From NCBI RefSeq assembly GCF_011067745.1, contig NZ_JAAMPJ010000002.1, positions 744,001-808,000 of the forward strand: 64,000 nt of DNA. The letters run 5' to 3'. Origin of the DNA: Lentzea alba (GTDB taxonomy: Bacteria; Actinomycetota; Actinomycetes; Mycobacteriales; Pseudonocardiaceae). Made by a program: the position numbers and the translations under genes. The notes under the pieces were generated by a model. The model worked only from the letters and a program-made list of their open reading frames with translations, was not told where the DNA came from and did no database searches. How positions within the stretch are numbered: position 1 is the first letter of the stretch; each line of letters opens with the position of its first letter. This document shows, in pieces, positions 17,307 to 27,936 of this stretch.

Positions 17307-17318
<12 letters not shown>
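17259..17318 (+). CDS. Leucine leader peptide upstream of leuA
   Basis: GTG 17259 opens a 19-codon frame encoding VTTLSDVWRSLLLRCRDGV. It has four Leu codons, three of them consecutive (CTC CTG CTT at 17289-17297), just before a stop that lies inside a hairpin. Leader peptides rich in Leu codons ahead of leuA are known from comparative work on actinobacterial amino-acid operons. Ribosome stalling on the Leu run when charged tRNA-Leu is scarce would change folding of the downstream stems. The reading frame and codons are visible; expression is inferred. Confidence 0.8.
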
Positions 17319-19187
<1,869 letters not shown>

Positions 19188-19188
19188 A

Positions 19189-20142
19189 TCATTTTGGGCT
19201 GAAAACAACGGACGGGGAGGACGCGTGCGGCACCAGTTGCCGCGGCGCGCCCTCCCCGTTCGCAGGCACGGCCCAGATGCCCTCACCCGGCAGGCCGTAG
19301 GCGATGGTGTCGTTGTCGAGCCACACGACCTGGTCGTCGATCCCACGCGTCTCGGCCAGGGGTGTCTCCACCATCGTGGTCAGGTCCAGCACGTGCTGCC
19401 GCCACGGCCGCGCGCCGTCGCCCGGCACGCGCTTTTTGAACGCCACGCGCTTGCCGTCCGGCGACAGCGACGGGCATTCGACGTTCTCCCGCAACGGTTT
19501 CGCGGAAATGTCGACCGAGTCGCCACTGATCAGGTAGGTCTTGCCCCCGGTGGACAGCGTTGCGTAGTAGGAGCGATCGTCCTCGGTGAACGTCACGCCC
19601 CAGAAGTTCATGTCCTCCGCCCTCTTGATGCCGGCGATCCGCGTGCCCTCCATGTTGCTCTGGTACAGCAGCGTCTCCCGGTCGTAGATGCCCGTGCGAG
19701 TCGAGAACGCGCCGGTCTGCGCGTACGAGTCGCCGGTGACGAACGTCGTCCAGGACGCCATCCGTCCGTCCGGCGACAGCTTCGCGCGATTCGGCACACC
19801 CGCGACGTCGATGCGGTGGGTCTCGGAAAGCGACTCGTCGACGAAGATCGCGACGGATCCGGGGAACGGGCCGGACCGGTCCGCGAGGCACAGCCCCTGC
19901 CGAGCTGCCGTGAAGAACCGCTTGCAGGACAACGAACTCAGCCGACGCGGACCGCCAGGTGAGGACAGCGGCACCGACGCCACCCTGCCGCTCGCGTCGT
20001 CCACGAACAGCAGCCGGCCCGCGGTCAGCTCGACCGGGCCGGGCTCGACCGCGACCGGGACCTCCTCCGGAGCGCGCAGGGCGTAGGCGGTGGCACCCGC
20101 GCCCAGCACGATCACGGCTGCGACGACGAGCAGCATCCTCAC
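19189..20142 (-). CDS. Membrane-anchored PD40/TolB-like propeller protein
   Basis: 317 aa. I chose GTG 20142 because it overlaps the MFS stop as GTGA. A single N-terminal helix (MLLVVAAVIVLGAGATAYAL) anchors or secretes it. The rest shows repeated SPDG-type blades: AKLSPDGRMASW, CPSLSPDGKRVAF, and VVWLDNDTIAYGLPG, typical of WD40-like PD40 propellers. There is no peptidase domain, so it is probably a binding or scaffold protein outside the membrane. Convergent with leuA and nearly touching it. Cotranscription with the upstream MFS gene is likely. Confidence 0.78.
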   Translation of the reverse strand: MRMLLVVAAVIVLGAGATAYALRAPEEVPVAVEPGPVELTAGRLLFVDDASGRVASVPLSSPGGPRRLSSLSCKRFFTAARQGLCLADRSGPFPGSVAIFVDESLSETHRIDVAGVPNRAKLSPDGRMASWTTFVTGDSYAQTGAFSTRTGIYDRETLLYQSNMEGTRIAGIKRAEDMNFWGVTFTEDDRSYYATLSTGGKTYLISGDSVDISAKPLRENVECPSLSPDGKRVAFKKRVPGDGARPWRQHVLDLTTMVETPLAETRGIDDQVVWLDNDTIAYGLPGEGIWAVPANGEGAPRQLVPHASSPSVVFSPK

Positions 20143-21272
20143 CACGCGAACCACGTCCACAACGCGCCGAACAGCACGGAAGACGACGCCCGCGCGAGCA
20201 CCTGGCCGGTCTGGAGCAGGGCCAGACCGGACGTGCGCAGCTCGTCCGGGATCAGCGGACCGGCGACGGCCATCAGCACGCCGTCCGTGCACGCGTAGAA
20301 CAGCCCGTGCAACAGCAGAACGCCCACGAGCAACGAAATCCCGGAAGCACCGAAGAACAGCAGGTACGCCCCGAGCAACGCGAGGTGGCCGACGAGGAAC
20401 ATCCGCCACCGCCCGACCCGGTCGGCCAGCGCGCCCATCGGCACGGCGGCGAGCAGGTACACGCCGGCCGTGCCGAGGGGAAGCAACGCGATGTAGGCGA
20501 CGTCGACGTCGAGTTTCTTCTGCAGCAACAGGTAGATGAACCCGTCGCCCAGCGTCAGGAACCCGAGCCCGCACGCGACCAGGCAGACCCGCCGGAACGG
20601 CCTGGACCGCAGCAAACCGAACGCGCTTCGCAGCGACACCGCGACGCGTGGCAGCACGTCGCGGTGATCGCGCACGAAGAGCACCAGAACGAGAACACCG
20701 AGCGCGGCGAAGCAGAAGCTCACCACGAACACCACGTCGTAGCGGGCCGGGAGCGTCCACAAGAGACAGAAGGCCACGAGCGGCCCCAGGAACGCGCCCA
20801 CGGTGTCCATGGCGCGGTGCACACCGAAGGCGCGTCCCAGCGCGGAGGGCTCACTGCTCAACGTGATCAGTGCGTCCCTCGGTGCGGTGCGCAAGCCCTT
20901 GCCCGTCCTGTCCCCCGCCAGCACGAGCCCCATCGCGGTGGCGGAGGTCCCGGCGGCGAGCAAGCCCAGCTTGCCCACCGCCGAGATCCCGTAACCCAGG
21001 CCGGCCACGAGCTTGCGCCGTTGCCAGCGGTCAGCCGCATGACCGCCGACGACTCGGACCAGTGCCGTGACACCGGTGTAGATGCCGTCGAGCACACCGA
21101 ACTGCAGCGGGGAGAACCCCAGCCCCAGCACCAGGTAGAGCGGCAGGATCGCGGTCACCATCTCGGACGAGACGTCCGTGAGCAGTGAGACCGAGCCCAG
21201 GGCGAGCACGTTCGCCGCGATCCTGCCGGTGCCACCCGCGGCGGGGGCTTGTCGAGCGGTTGCGATGTACAC
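20139..21272 (-). CDS. MFS transporter
   Basis: 377 aa, GTG start at 21272 with GGAGG five bases upstream. About 11-12 membrane segments; GGHAADRWQRRKLVA and GALADRVGRWRMFLV are the A-motif loops of the two halves. GDRTGKGLRTAPRDALI resembles the loop of YfcJ/quinolone-resistance-like MFS proteins with an RxGxGxRxxPRxA signature. The substrate is unknown. The stop overlaps the PD40 gene start by four bases. It is 20 bases after the end of the region used by the secreted phosphoesterase gene, on the same strand. Confidence 0.88.
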   Translation of the reverse strand: MYIATARQAPAAGGTGRIAANVLALGSVSLLTDVSSEMVTAILPLYLVLGLGFSPLQFGVLDGIYTGVTALVRVVGGHAADRWQRRKLVAGLGYGISAVGKLGLLAAGTSATAMGLVLAGDRTGKGLRTAPRDALITLSSEPSALGRAFGVHRAMDTVGAFLGPLVAFCLLWTLPARYDVVFVVSFCFAALGVLVLVLFVRDHRDVLPRVAVSLRSAFGLLRSRPFRRVCLVACGLGFLTLGDGFIYLLLQKKLDVDVAYIALLPLGTAGVYLLAAVPMGALADRVGRWRMFLVGHLALLGAYLLFFGASGISLLVGVLLLHGLFYACTDGVLMAVAGPLIPDELRTSGLALLQTGQVLARASSSVLFGALWTWFAW

Positions 21273-21292
21273 GACGGCCTCCGATCAGCAGA

Positions 21293-22861
21293 TCAACGGC
21301 AGGAGTAGGGACCGGCCTTGTCGCGCACCGTTCCGGCCGTGTCGATGACCTCCCACGAGTAGGAGCGGCCGGAGATGGTGAGCTTCATGACGCCGTGGCT
21401 GTCGGAGAAGTACTTCTCCACGCCGACCCGCGGGGTGCGCTCCTTGTAGAGGTAGTCACCGCCGATGCCGACGACCGCCGACCTCACGCCGTTGGTCTGG
21501 TCGATCGCACCGCTCTTGTTCAACGGGGACAGCCGCTCGTAGTGGTGGTTGTGGCCACCGAGCATCAGGTCCGCCTTGACGTCCGCGAACGCGTTCCAGT
21601 ACGGCGCGATCTTCGCGTTGTCGCCGTACTTGCCGGAGGTGAACCGCGGGTGGTGCATGTAGCCGACCACGCAGGGCTTGGTGTTCGCGGCCAGGTCCGC
21701 CTTGAGCCAGTTGACCTGCGTGGAGTCCGAACCGTCGTTGTCCATCGGGTCGGAGTCGACCGAGACGAAGTGGAACTCGCCCGCTTCCCAGCTGTAGTAC
21801 GGCTTGCCGGCGGGGTAGGCCTGCGCACCGAAGTACGCCTTGTACCCGTTGAGGTTGTCGTACCACTCGTGGTTGCCGGTCGCGGGGTGGGTGATGCTCT
21901 TCCACTTGCCCCACGACTTGTCGTAGTGGGCCCTGAACTCCGCGAGCGTGCCGTTGTCGTACTGGTTGTCACCGACCGTCAGGATGTGGTTCGGCTTGAT
22001 CTGTTCGATCAGCTTCGCGGTCTCGTAGTGCTCGCCGTTCGTCAACGACGCGATGTCGCCGGCGACGACGATCGTGATGTTGTCGCCAGGCCCGGCCGGC
22101 AGGGTCGTCGCCTGCACCGCGTTGCTCGACGGCCCGAGGTTGCCGGCCGCGTCACGAGCGCGGACGGTGTAGGTGAACGCCGTGCCGCTGGCCAGCCCGG
22201 TGTCGGTGAACGTCGTGCCGGTGGGAGTGCCGACAACGCTGCCGTTGCGCAGCACGTCGTAGCCCGTCACGGCTTCGTTGTCGCTCGCGGCCGTCCACTG
22301 CAGACTGACCGAGCTCGACGTGGTGCCGGTGCTGGTGAGGTTCCCCGGCGCGCTCGGCGGCGTGTTGTCACCGCCTTCACGGCTGCCCCAGACCTCCAGC
22401 TCCCAGAGCGAGTAGCCGTAGGGCGTACCGCGCTTGGTGCCGTAGATCCGCACGTAGCGGCCGCTCGCGGTCAGGGCGGTCTCGTCGATGCCACCGTTCT
22501 GCCCGGTGAGGGTCTTCTTGGTGCTCCACGACGAACCGTCGGCCGAGGTCTGGATCTTGTACTCGGCGGCGTGGGCGACCTCCCAGTTCAGCTTGACCTT
22601 CGTGATGGTGGCGGTGCCACCGAGGTCGACCGCGATCCACTGCGGATCGACGCCTTCGAGGCTCGCCCAGCGAGTGGTCGGATCTCCGTCCACGGCATTG
22701 GCGCCGCCGAAGGTCTGAGCCTCGACGGACGAGACGGTGGTGGGTTTGTTGGCCGACAGCAGGGAATCAGCCGCGTTGGCCGTGCCCGACGCTGCGATCT
22801 GAGGTATCACCAGCGCGAACAGGGCCAACGCGACACCCGTGCGGGTGTGCTTTCTGATCAC
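21293..22861 (-). CDS. Secreted metallophosphoesterase with discoidin and FN3 domains
   Basis: 522 aa, GTG start with GGAGG upstream. Residues 1-30 are a Sec signal ending ANA. An F5/8-type (discoidin/CBM32-like) domain covers ~35-160 and an FN3 domain ~170-255 (PSAPGNLTSTGTTSSSVSLQW). A calcineurin-like phosphoesterase follows, with VVAGDIAS, VGDNQYD, TGNHEW, YMHHPRF and GGHNHHYERL supplying the two-metal site. It is exported, and the accessory domains suggest binding to carbohydrate or cell surface. Purple-acid-phosphatase-like or phosphodiesterase activity is likely; the substrate is unknown. Confidence 0.92.
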   Translation of the reverse strand: MIRKHTRTGVALALFALVIPQIAASGTANAADSLLSANKPTTVSSVEAQTFGGANAVDGDPTTRWASLEGVDPQWIAVDLGGTATITKVKLNWEVAHAAEYKIQTSADGSSWSTKKTLTGQNGGIDETALTASGRYVRIYGTKRGTPYGYSLWELEVWGSREGGDNTPPSAPGNLTSTGTTSSSVSLQWTAASDNEAVTGYDVLRNGSVVGTPTGTTFTDTGLASGTAFTYTVRARDAAGNLGPSSNAVQATTLPAGPGDNITIVVAGDIASLTNGEHYETAKLIEQIKPNHILTVGDNQYDNGTLAEFRAHYDKSWGKWKSITHPATGNHEWYDNLNGYKAYFGAQAYPAGKPYYSWEAGEFHFVSVDSDPMDNDGSDSTQVNWLKADLAANTKPCVVGYMHHPRFTSGKYGDNAKIAPYWNAFADVKADLMLGGHNHHYERLSPLNKSGAIDQTNGVRSAVVGIGGDYLYKERTPRVGVEKYFSDSHGVMKLTISGRSYSWEVIDTAGTVRDKAGPYSCR

Positions 22862-22976
22862 TTCGTCCTCCTGGGCAAGGGCGGCGGCTCGAAGGATTGG
22901 TAAACAAGCTTTCCTATTGGACCTCGGAGGTTAATGACGGGTGAACAAGCAGGTCAAGACGGGTGCCCGGCAGTCA

Positions 22977-23669
22977 TCACGTGTCATTCCGTGACTGACC
23001 GAAGCGCCAGAGAACGGCGTGGACCACGACGGCGACGCTCACACCCTGAATCAGGCCCAGCAGGAGACGTCGTACCCAGTCATAAAGGCTGATCTGGCTG
23101 ACAGGATCAGACAAAGACCACGTCACGCCGATTGCCGCGGCAAGGGCCACGAAGATCCAGAACTTGTACCGGGATTTCCCGGTACGTGACGGCCAGTCAT
23201 GCACTTTCGGACACCGGGCAGCCATCCAGGCGAGCAGCACCATGCCGCCGAGCGACGACACGTACCCGATGACGTTGTAGAGCCGGTGCGGTCCGACGAC
23301 TGTGATGTCCAACCAGTCCCACCGCCGCACGAACCATCCGTCGGTCTGCGTGAAGCCGTCCCACAGCAGATGCGTGAGCACTCCCACCACAATGGACAAC
23401 GCGCGCACGACGGGCTGGCGGATGCCTCCGGGCCGCGGCACCCGCACCCGCACGAACTCCGGCGCCACAGCCATCACCGAGGGCAGCAACAGCCGTCCGA
23501 CCAGCAGCAACACCACTGCCGCGACGGATCCGCCGAGCAGGTCGTGGGTCGGCAGGACCGGAACGTAGTAGCCGACGTCAGGCGCGACAGCACCCGCGAC
23601 GAGTCCGGGGAACCAGAGGAACCGGCGCAACGGCAGCACGGCGGCCGGGTGCGCGAGAGTGAACGGCAC
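22977..23669 (-). CDS. DUF4184-family membrane protein
   Basis: About 230 aa. The sequence after the chosen GTG 23669, VPFTLAHPAAVLPLRR, matches the characteristic PFTLSHPAAVLP start of DUF4184 proteins. An in-frame ATG at 23693 would add eight residues; neither has a ribosome site. Five to six hydrophobic segments; conserved polar residues sit in HLLWDGFTQTDGWFV, which looks like a metal- or substrate-binding patch. Function is unknown; the fold may be related to membrane-bound metal hydrolases. The gene is divergent from dedA with a ~90-base gap. Confidence 0.8.
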   Translation of the reverse strand: MPFTLAHPAAVLPLRRFLWFPGLVAGAVAPDVGYYVPVLPTHDLLGGSVAAVVLLLVGRLLLPSVMAVAPEFVRVRVPRPGGIRQPVVRALSIVVGVLTHLLWDGFTQTDGWFVRRWDWLDITVVGPHRLYNVIGYVSSLGGMVLLAWMAARCPKVHDWPSRTGKSRYKFWIFVALAAAIGVTWSLSDPVSQISLYDWVRRLLLGLIQGVSVAVVVHAVLWRFGQSRNDT

Positions 23670-23760
23670 GAACCAGCGTAGATCGACTTCCATCCTGTAG
23701 GTGCGCTGAAGAAACACCCAGGTCGGGATTGTTCATCCGCGTCACGTACGTTCACGGATC

Positions 23761-24339
23761 ATGAGCACCACAGCCGCCAGTCTCGTCGTGCTGTTCCTGG
23801 TCGCCGTCGTGCCCTTGGCACCGACGGAGGCCGTGCTCATCGGTGCCGGCGTCCTCGCCGCTTCCGGTGAGGTTCCGCTGTACCTCGTGGTGCTCGTCGC
23901 GGCCGCGGGTTGCCTGGCCAGCGACATGATCAACTTTACGATGGGCCGGCGGATGGGCATGAGGGCCCTCGACCGCGTCAACAAGAACGCCAAGGCGCGG
24001 GCCATGGTCGTGTGGACCGCCGACCAGCTCGGGTCCAAGGGCGAGACGATCCTCATCGCGGCGCGGTTCCTGCCGGCCGGCGGCATCGTGGGCGCGCTGC
24101 TGGCGGGTGCGCTGAAGTGGCCGCTCAAGCGGTTCATCCCCGTGGCCGCGGTCGGATCGGCCCTCTGGAGCCTCTACCCCGCCACCATGGGGTACATCGG
24201 CGGTCAGATCGTCGACGAGGCGTGGCTCGCGATGCTGCTGTCGTTCGGCGTGGCCACGCTCATCTCCATCCCGGTGGGCATGGTGATCCGCACGCGCAAC
24301 GCCGACCGCACCCTCTCGTACGCCGAGGCGTCGTCGTAG
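23761..24339 (+). CDS. DedA-family membrane protein (VTT domain)
   Basis: 192 aa. The SNARE-associated/VTT fold is indicated by PTEAVLIGAGVLAASG, the SDMINFTMGRRMG block with a conserved acidic residue and Arg, and RFLPAGGIVGALLAGAL, the DedA reentrant motif. DedA proteins are lipid scramblase/flippase-like membrane proteins needed for envelope homeostasis. The 3' 136 bases overlap the convergent TetR gene, which is unusually long. There is no obvious ribosome site, so the message may be leaderless. Confidence 0.88.
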   Translation: MSTTAASLVVLFLVAVVPLAPTEAVLIGAGVLAASGEVPLYLVVLVAAAGCLASDMINFTMGRRMGMRALDRVNKNAKARAMVVWTADQLGSKGETILIAARFLPAGGIVGALLAGALKWPLKRFIPVAAVGSALWSLYPATMGYIGGQIVDEAWLAMLLSFGVATLISIPVGMVIRTRNADRTLSYAEASS

Positions 24340-24785
24340 AGCACGGCGAACCGGTCCGCGGCGGCCAGCAGGGCGTCCACCTCGAACGCCATCTGAGCGT
24401 CACCGCAGAGTCGCTCCAGCAGTGAGATCCAACGCAGGTTGAACAGCATCAACGCGTCGCGCACGCGGCCGGGGCGGGCGGCGAACTCCGAGCGCGTCAC
24501 GACGAAGAAGCAGCCGCCGGGGAACACGCGGCGCTTCGAGTAGTCGAGCCAGCGCCCGCACACGTCCATCAACGCCCCACCAGCGACCACGACCTCGCGC
24601 GCAAAAATCTCCGCGGCCGCGTGCACCGTGGCGATCTGCAACTCTTCCTTCGCCCCGAAGTGCGAGAACACCCCGCTCTTGCTCATGCCGAGCTCGACCG
24701 CGAGCCGTCCGATCGTGACTCCCTCGAGCCCGTCCACCGACGCGATCTCAGCAGCCCTGACCAATATCGCCCCACGACTGTCCAC
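24204..24785 (-). CDS. TetR-family transcriptional regulator
   Basis: 193 aa, GTG start. The N-terminal HTH is clear: ILVRAAEIASVDGLEGVTIG then LAVELGMSKSGVFSHFGAK, the TetR signature with Tyr replaced by Phe-Ser-His. The ligand domain ends around FEVDALLAAADRFAVLYDDA. The last ~25 residues are read from the antisense of dedA and look unlike a TetR C-terminus, so the natural protein has an additional tail created by the overlap. It may control the nearby dedA gene or the peptide importer downstream. No operator is obvious. Confidence 0.88.
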   Translation of the reverse strand: MDSRGAILVRAAEIASVDGLEGVTIGRLAVELGMSKSGVFSHFGAKEELQIATVHAAAEIFAREVVVAGGALMDVCGRWLDYSKRRVFPGGCFFVVTRSEFAARPGRVRDALMLFNLRWISLLERLCGDAQMAFEVDALLAAADRFAVLYDDASAYERVRSALRVRITMPTGMEMSVATPNDSSIASHASSTI

Positions 24786-24836
24786 CCAGCCACGGGACCA
24801 TCACCCACTAGAGCCTCACTCGCCACTGGGGTGAGA

Positions 24837-24885
24837 CACGCAGGGCCCTTTCGTACTACGTGACAGTACGAAAGGGCCCCGCGTG
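24837..24885 (-). terminator. Long intergenic hairpin, copy 2 of a repeated family
   Basis: A 21-bp stem with one mismatch: CACGCAGGGCCCTTTCGTACT (split as CACGCAGGGCCC and TTTCGTACT, 24837-24857) pairs with AGTACGAAAGGGCCCCGCGTG's reverse at 24865-24885 across a 7-base loop. It lies between the TetR start and the end of oppF, and would terminate the peptide-importer operon. The AGTACGA...GGGCCCCGCGTG arm recurs at 62413-62433. Confidence 0.75.
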
Positions 24886-24895
24886 AACTTTGGAA

Positions 24896-26002
24896 CTAGG
24901 GGTTCAGGGCTTCGGTTACCGAGGCTGGGCCTACCAGGGGGATGTCAGGCGACAGGGTGTCGCCCTCCTCCACCAGGATCGGCTTGACCTCGTGCGGCTG
25001 GATTTCGCCGGACTGGATTTGTTCGGCGTAGTGGCATGCGACCTTGTGACCCGGCTTGAGCTCGCGCAGCGCCGGGCGTTCGGTGTCGCAGCGAGAAGCC
25101 TGTCGCCACGGGCACCGGGTGTGGAACCGGCAGCCGGACGGCGGGTTCGCCGGCGACGGGAGGTCGCCCGCGAGCAGGATCCGTTCGCGCCGGTCCTCGA
25201 CCACGGGGTCGGGCACCGGGATCGCCGACAGCAGCGCCCGCGTGTACGGGTGCAGCGGCTCCGCGTAGAGGTCCTCGGCGGTGGCCTCCTCGACCAGGCC
25301 ACCGAGGTACATCACGCCCACGCGGTCGGAGATGTGCTTCACGACCGCGAGGTCGTGCGCGATCACCAGGTAGGTCAGGCCGAACTGGTCCTGCAGCTCT
25401 TCCAGCAGGTTGACGACCTGGGCCTGCACCGACACGTCCAGCGCGGACACCGGCTCGTCTGCGACGATCAGGTCCGGGTTGAGCGCCAGCGCCCGCGCGA
25501 TGCCGATGCGCTGCCGCTGACCGCCGGAGAACTCGTGCGGGTACTTGCGCAGCGCGGTGGACGGCAGGCCCACGGCCGACAGCAGCTCGCGGAGCCGCTT
25601 CGACGTGGATTCCTTGCCCTCGTCCAGGTCGTGCGCCCGCAGGCCCTCGATCAGGATCGACTCCACGGACTGGCGCGGGTCGAGCGACGACAGCGGGTCC
25701 TGGAACACCATCTGGATCCGGCGCCGCATCTTGCGCAGCTCCTCGCCCTTCAGGGCGGAGAAGTCCTGACCGTCGAAGACCATCTTGCCCGCGGTCGGCT
25801 CGTTGAGCCGCAGCATCGCCCGCCCGAGGGTGGACTTGCCGCAACCCGACTCGCCCACCAGGCCGTACGTCTCGCCGCGCTTGATCTCGAGGTCGACGCC
25901 GTCGACCGCGTAGACGTAGCCGACGGTGCGGTCCATGAACACGCCCCGCTTGATCGGGAAGTGCACCTTCATGTCCTGGACGGAAACCAGGGTCTCGCTC
26001 AT
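24896..26002 (-). CDS. oppF: Oligopeptide ABC importer ATP-binding protein
   Basis: 368 aa. ABC motifs: Walker [13 protein letters not shown]-loop and signature [11 protein letters not shown], Walker [13 protein letters not shown], and H-loop [10 protein letters not shown]-terminal oligopeptide/dipeptide transporter domain has the Cys-rich block [17 protein letters not shown] with the iron-sulphur-like Cys pattern of OppD/F proteins. It pairs with the adjacent ATPase to power the permease. It is the last gene of the operon and couples to the preceding ATPase by ATGA. Because substrates in this family vary, the symbol is by position and similarity only. Confidence 0.92.
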   Translation of the reverse strand: MSETLVSVQDMKVHFPIKRGVFMDRTVGYVYAVDGVDLEIKRGETYGLVGESGCGKSTLGRAMLRLNEPTAGKMVFDGQDFSALKGEELRKMRRRIQMVFQDPLSSLDPRQSVESILIEGLRAHDLDEGKESTSKRLRELLSAVGLPSTALRKYPHEFSGGQRQRIGIARALALNPDLIVADEPVSALDVSVQAQVVNLLEELQDQFGLTYLVIAHDLAVVKHISDRVGVMYLGGLVEEATAEDLYAEPLHPYTRALLSAIPVPDPVVEDRRERILLAGDLPSPANPPSGCRFHTRCPWRQASRCDTERPALRELKPGHKVACHYAEQIQSGEIQPHEVKPILVEEGDTLSPDIPLVGPASVTEALNP

Positions 26003-26997
26003 ACCGGCACCTCCTCGGCGGCGGGAGTTCCCGGCACCACCGGGTTGTGGCAGCGGAGCAGGCGGCCCAGCTTCTCGACTTCCGCGGGCGTCTCCGCGCG
26101 GCACACGTCCAGCGCGTTCGGGCACCGCGGCGCGAACGCACAGGCGCTGGTCCACGGGATGTTGTCCGCGACGGAACCCCTGATCGGCGTCAGCTTCTCG
26201 CCGGGCGCCGCGTCCAGGCGCGGGATCGAGGCCAGCAGGCCGTGCGTGTACGGGTGGCGCGGCTCGGCGAAGAGCTTGTGCCGCATGGCCTTCTCGACCA
26301 CCTTGCCGCCGTACAGCACGTTCACCTCGTCGCACAGCCCGGCGACGACACCCAGGTCGTGGGTGATCATCACCAGAGCGGTGCCGAGGTCCTGCACCAG
26401 TTCCTTCATCAACGACAGGATCTGGGCCTGGATCGTCACGTCCAGCGCCGTCGTCGGCTCGTCCGCGATCAGCAGCTTCGGCCGGCACGCGAGCGCGATG
26501 GCGATCAACGCGCGCTGCCGCATACCGCCGGAGAGCTGGTGCGGGTACTCCTTGAGCCGCCGGTTCGGGTCCGGGATGCCGACCTTGTCGAGCAGGTCCT
26601 TCGCCTCGATCATGGCTTCCTTGCGGGGCATGCCGCGGTGCCGTTCGAGCACCTCGGTGACCTGCAGGCCGATCGGGACGACGGGGTTGAGCGAGGACAG
26701 CGGGTCCTGGAAGACCATGCCGAGATCGCGGCCGCGACGGTCGCGCATCTCCCGGTCCGACAGCTTCAGCAGGTCCGTGCCGTCGTAGGACACCGTGCCG
26801 GTGATCTTGGCGCCGCGCTTGGGCAGCAGACCCATGATCGCCAACGATGTCACGGACTTGCCGCAGCCCGACTCGCCGACGAGCCCGACCGTCTGGCCGG
26901 GCTCGACGTCGAAGCTGACGCCGTCGACCGCGCGGAACGGCTCCTCGCCCTTGCGCTGGAACACGACGGTGAGGTCACGAACTTCGAGCAGTGCCAC
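25999..26997 (-). CDS. oppD: Oligopeptide ABC importer ATP-binding protein
   Basis: 332 aa, GTG start. Walker [12 protein letters not shown], signature [11 protein letters not shown], Walker [13 protein letters not shown] and H-loop ITHDLGVV are intact. The C-terminal transporter extension carries [15 protein letters not shown]. It is the first of the two ATPases of this importer; the [11 protein letters not shown] helix after Walker A is the OppD type. It begins seven bases after the permease stop and overlaps the next ATPase gene by four bases. Confidence 0.92.
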   Translation of the reverse strand: MALLEVRDLTVVFQRKGEEPFRAVDGVSFDVEPGQTVGLVGESGCGKSVTSLAIMGLLPKRGAKITGTVSYDGTDLLKLSDREMRDRRGRDLGMVFQDPLSSLNPVVPIGLQVTEVLERHRGMPRKEAMIEAKDLLDKVGIPDPNRRLKEYPHQLSGGMRQRALIAIALACRPKLLIADEPTTALDVTIQAQILSLMKELVQDLGTALVMITHDLGVVAGLCDEVNVLYGGKVVEKAMRHKLFAEPRHPYTHGLLASIPRLDAAPGEKLTPIRGSVADNIPWTSACAFAPRCPNALDVCRAETPAEVEKLGRLLRCHNPVVPGTPAAEEVPV

Positions 26998-27003
26998 GAC
27001 GAC

Positions 27004-27936
27004 TCACCGCCTGTTCTTCGGGTCGAGGGCTTCGCGCAGCGTCTCGCCCATGAGCGTGAAGCCGAGCGCGACGATGATGATGCAGACCGCGGGCCACGCG
27101 GCGAGGTGCGGATGCGTGTCGAAGACGTTCTGCACGTCGCCGAGCATCTGCCCCCACTCCGGGATCCGGTCGTCCGGGTTGCCGAGGCCGAGGAACGACA
27201 GCGCCGCCGCTTCGATGATCGCGGTGGCCAGCACCAGCGTGGACTGCACGATCACCGGGCTGAGCGAGTTCGGCAGCATGTGCCGGAACACGATCGCGTT
27301 CTTCTTCACGCCGAGCGCGGTCGCCGCCAGCACGTGGTCGCTGTGCCGTTGCGCGAGCATCGAGCCTCTGAGCAGCCGGGCGAACACCGGGATCTGCACG
27401 ATCGAGACCGCGAGGATCACGGTGAACTGGCTGGGCTTCGCGAACATCGCCGCGATCGAGAACGCGAGCAGCAGCGACGGCAGCGAGAGCATGACGTCGA
27501 CGATGCGCATGACGACCGAGTCGACCCAGCCGCCGAGCGCGCCCGCGAGCGTGCCCAGGATCAACCCGCCGGCCAGGCCGATCAGGGTCGCGCCGACGCC
27601 GACGATCAACGTCTGCTGCGAGCCGACCAGCAGACGCGACAGGAAGTCGCGGCCCTGCAGGTCGCCACCGAGCGGGTGACCCGGCTGCGGCGGCGGGATC
27701 TCGTTGCGCGCCTTGACGACCTGCTCGATCAGCATCGGTTCGGACGGGTTGTGCGGGGCGAGCCACGGCGAGAGCAGCGAGAGCGCGACGAAGATGCCGA
27801 TGATCGTCGCACCGATGAGGAACACCGGGCTGCGGCGCAGCCTCTTCCACGCGCTTGCGGCGAGCGAGACGCCCGCGGACTCCGCGAGACCGTCGATCTT
27901 TTCCTTCTTGGTCACTCCGAGTGCCACTGCGCTCAC
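27004..27936 (-). CDS. oppC: Oligopeptide ABC importer permease (OppC-type)
   Basis: 310 aa. An N-terminal OppC leader (AASAWKRLRRSPVFLIGATI) precedes about six membrane segments. The EAA cytoplasmic loop that contacts the ATPases is in HVLAATALGVKKNAIVFRHM followed by LPN. HPLGGDLQGRDFLSRLL matches the HPLGTDxxGRDxLSR loop of the OppC family. The start is GTG 27936, overlapping the oppB stop as GTGA. Confidence 0.92.
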   Translation of the reverse strand: MSAVALGVTKKEKIDGLAESAGVSLAASAWKRLRRSPVFLIGATIIGIFVALSLLSPWLAPHNPSEPMLIEQVVKARNEIPPPQPGHPLGGDLQGRDFLSRLLVGSQQTLIVGVGATLIGLAGGLILGTLAGALGGWVDSVVMRIVDVMLSLPSLLLAFSIAAMFAKPSQFTVILAVSIVQIPVFARLLRGSMLAQRHSDHVLAATALGVKKNAIVFRHMLPNSLSPVIVQSTLVLATAIIEAAALSFLGLGNPDDRIPEWGQMLGDVQNVFDTHPHLAAWPAVCIIIVALGFTLMGETLREALDPKNRR

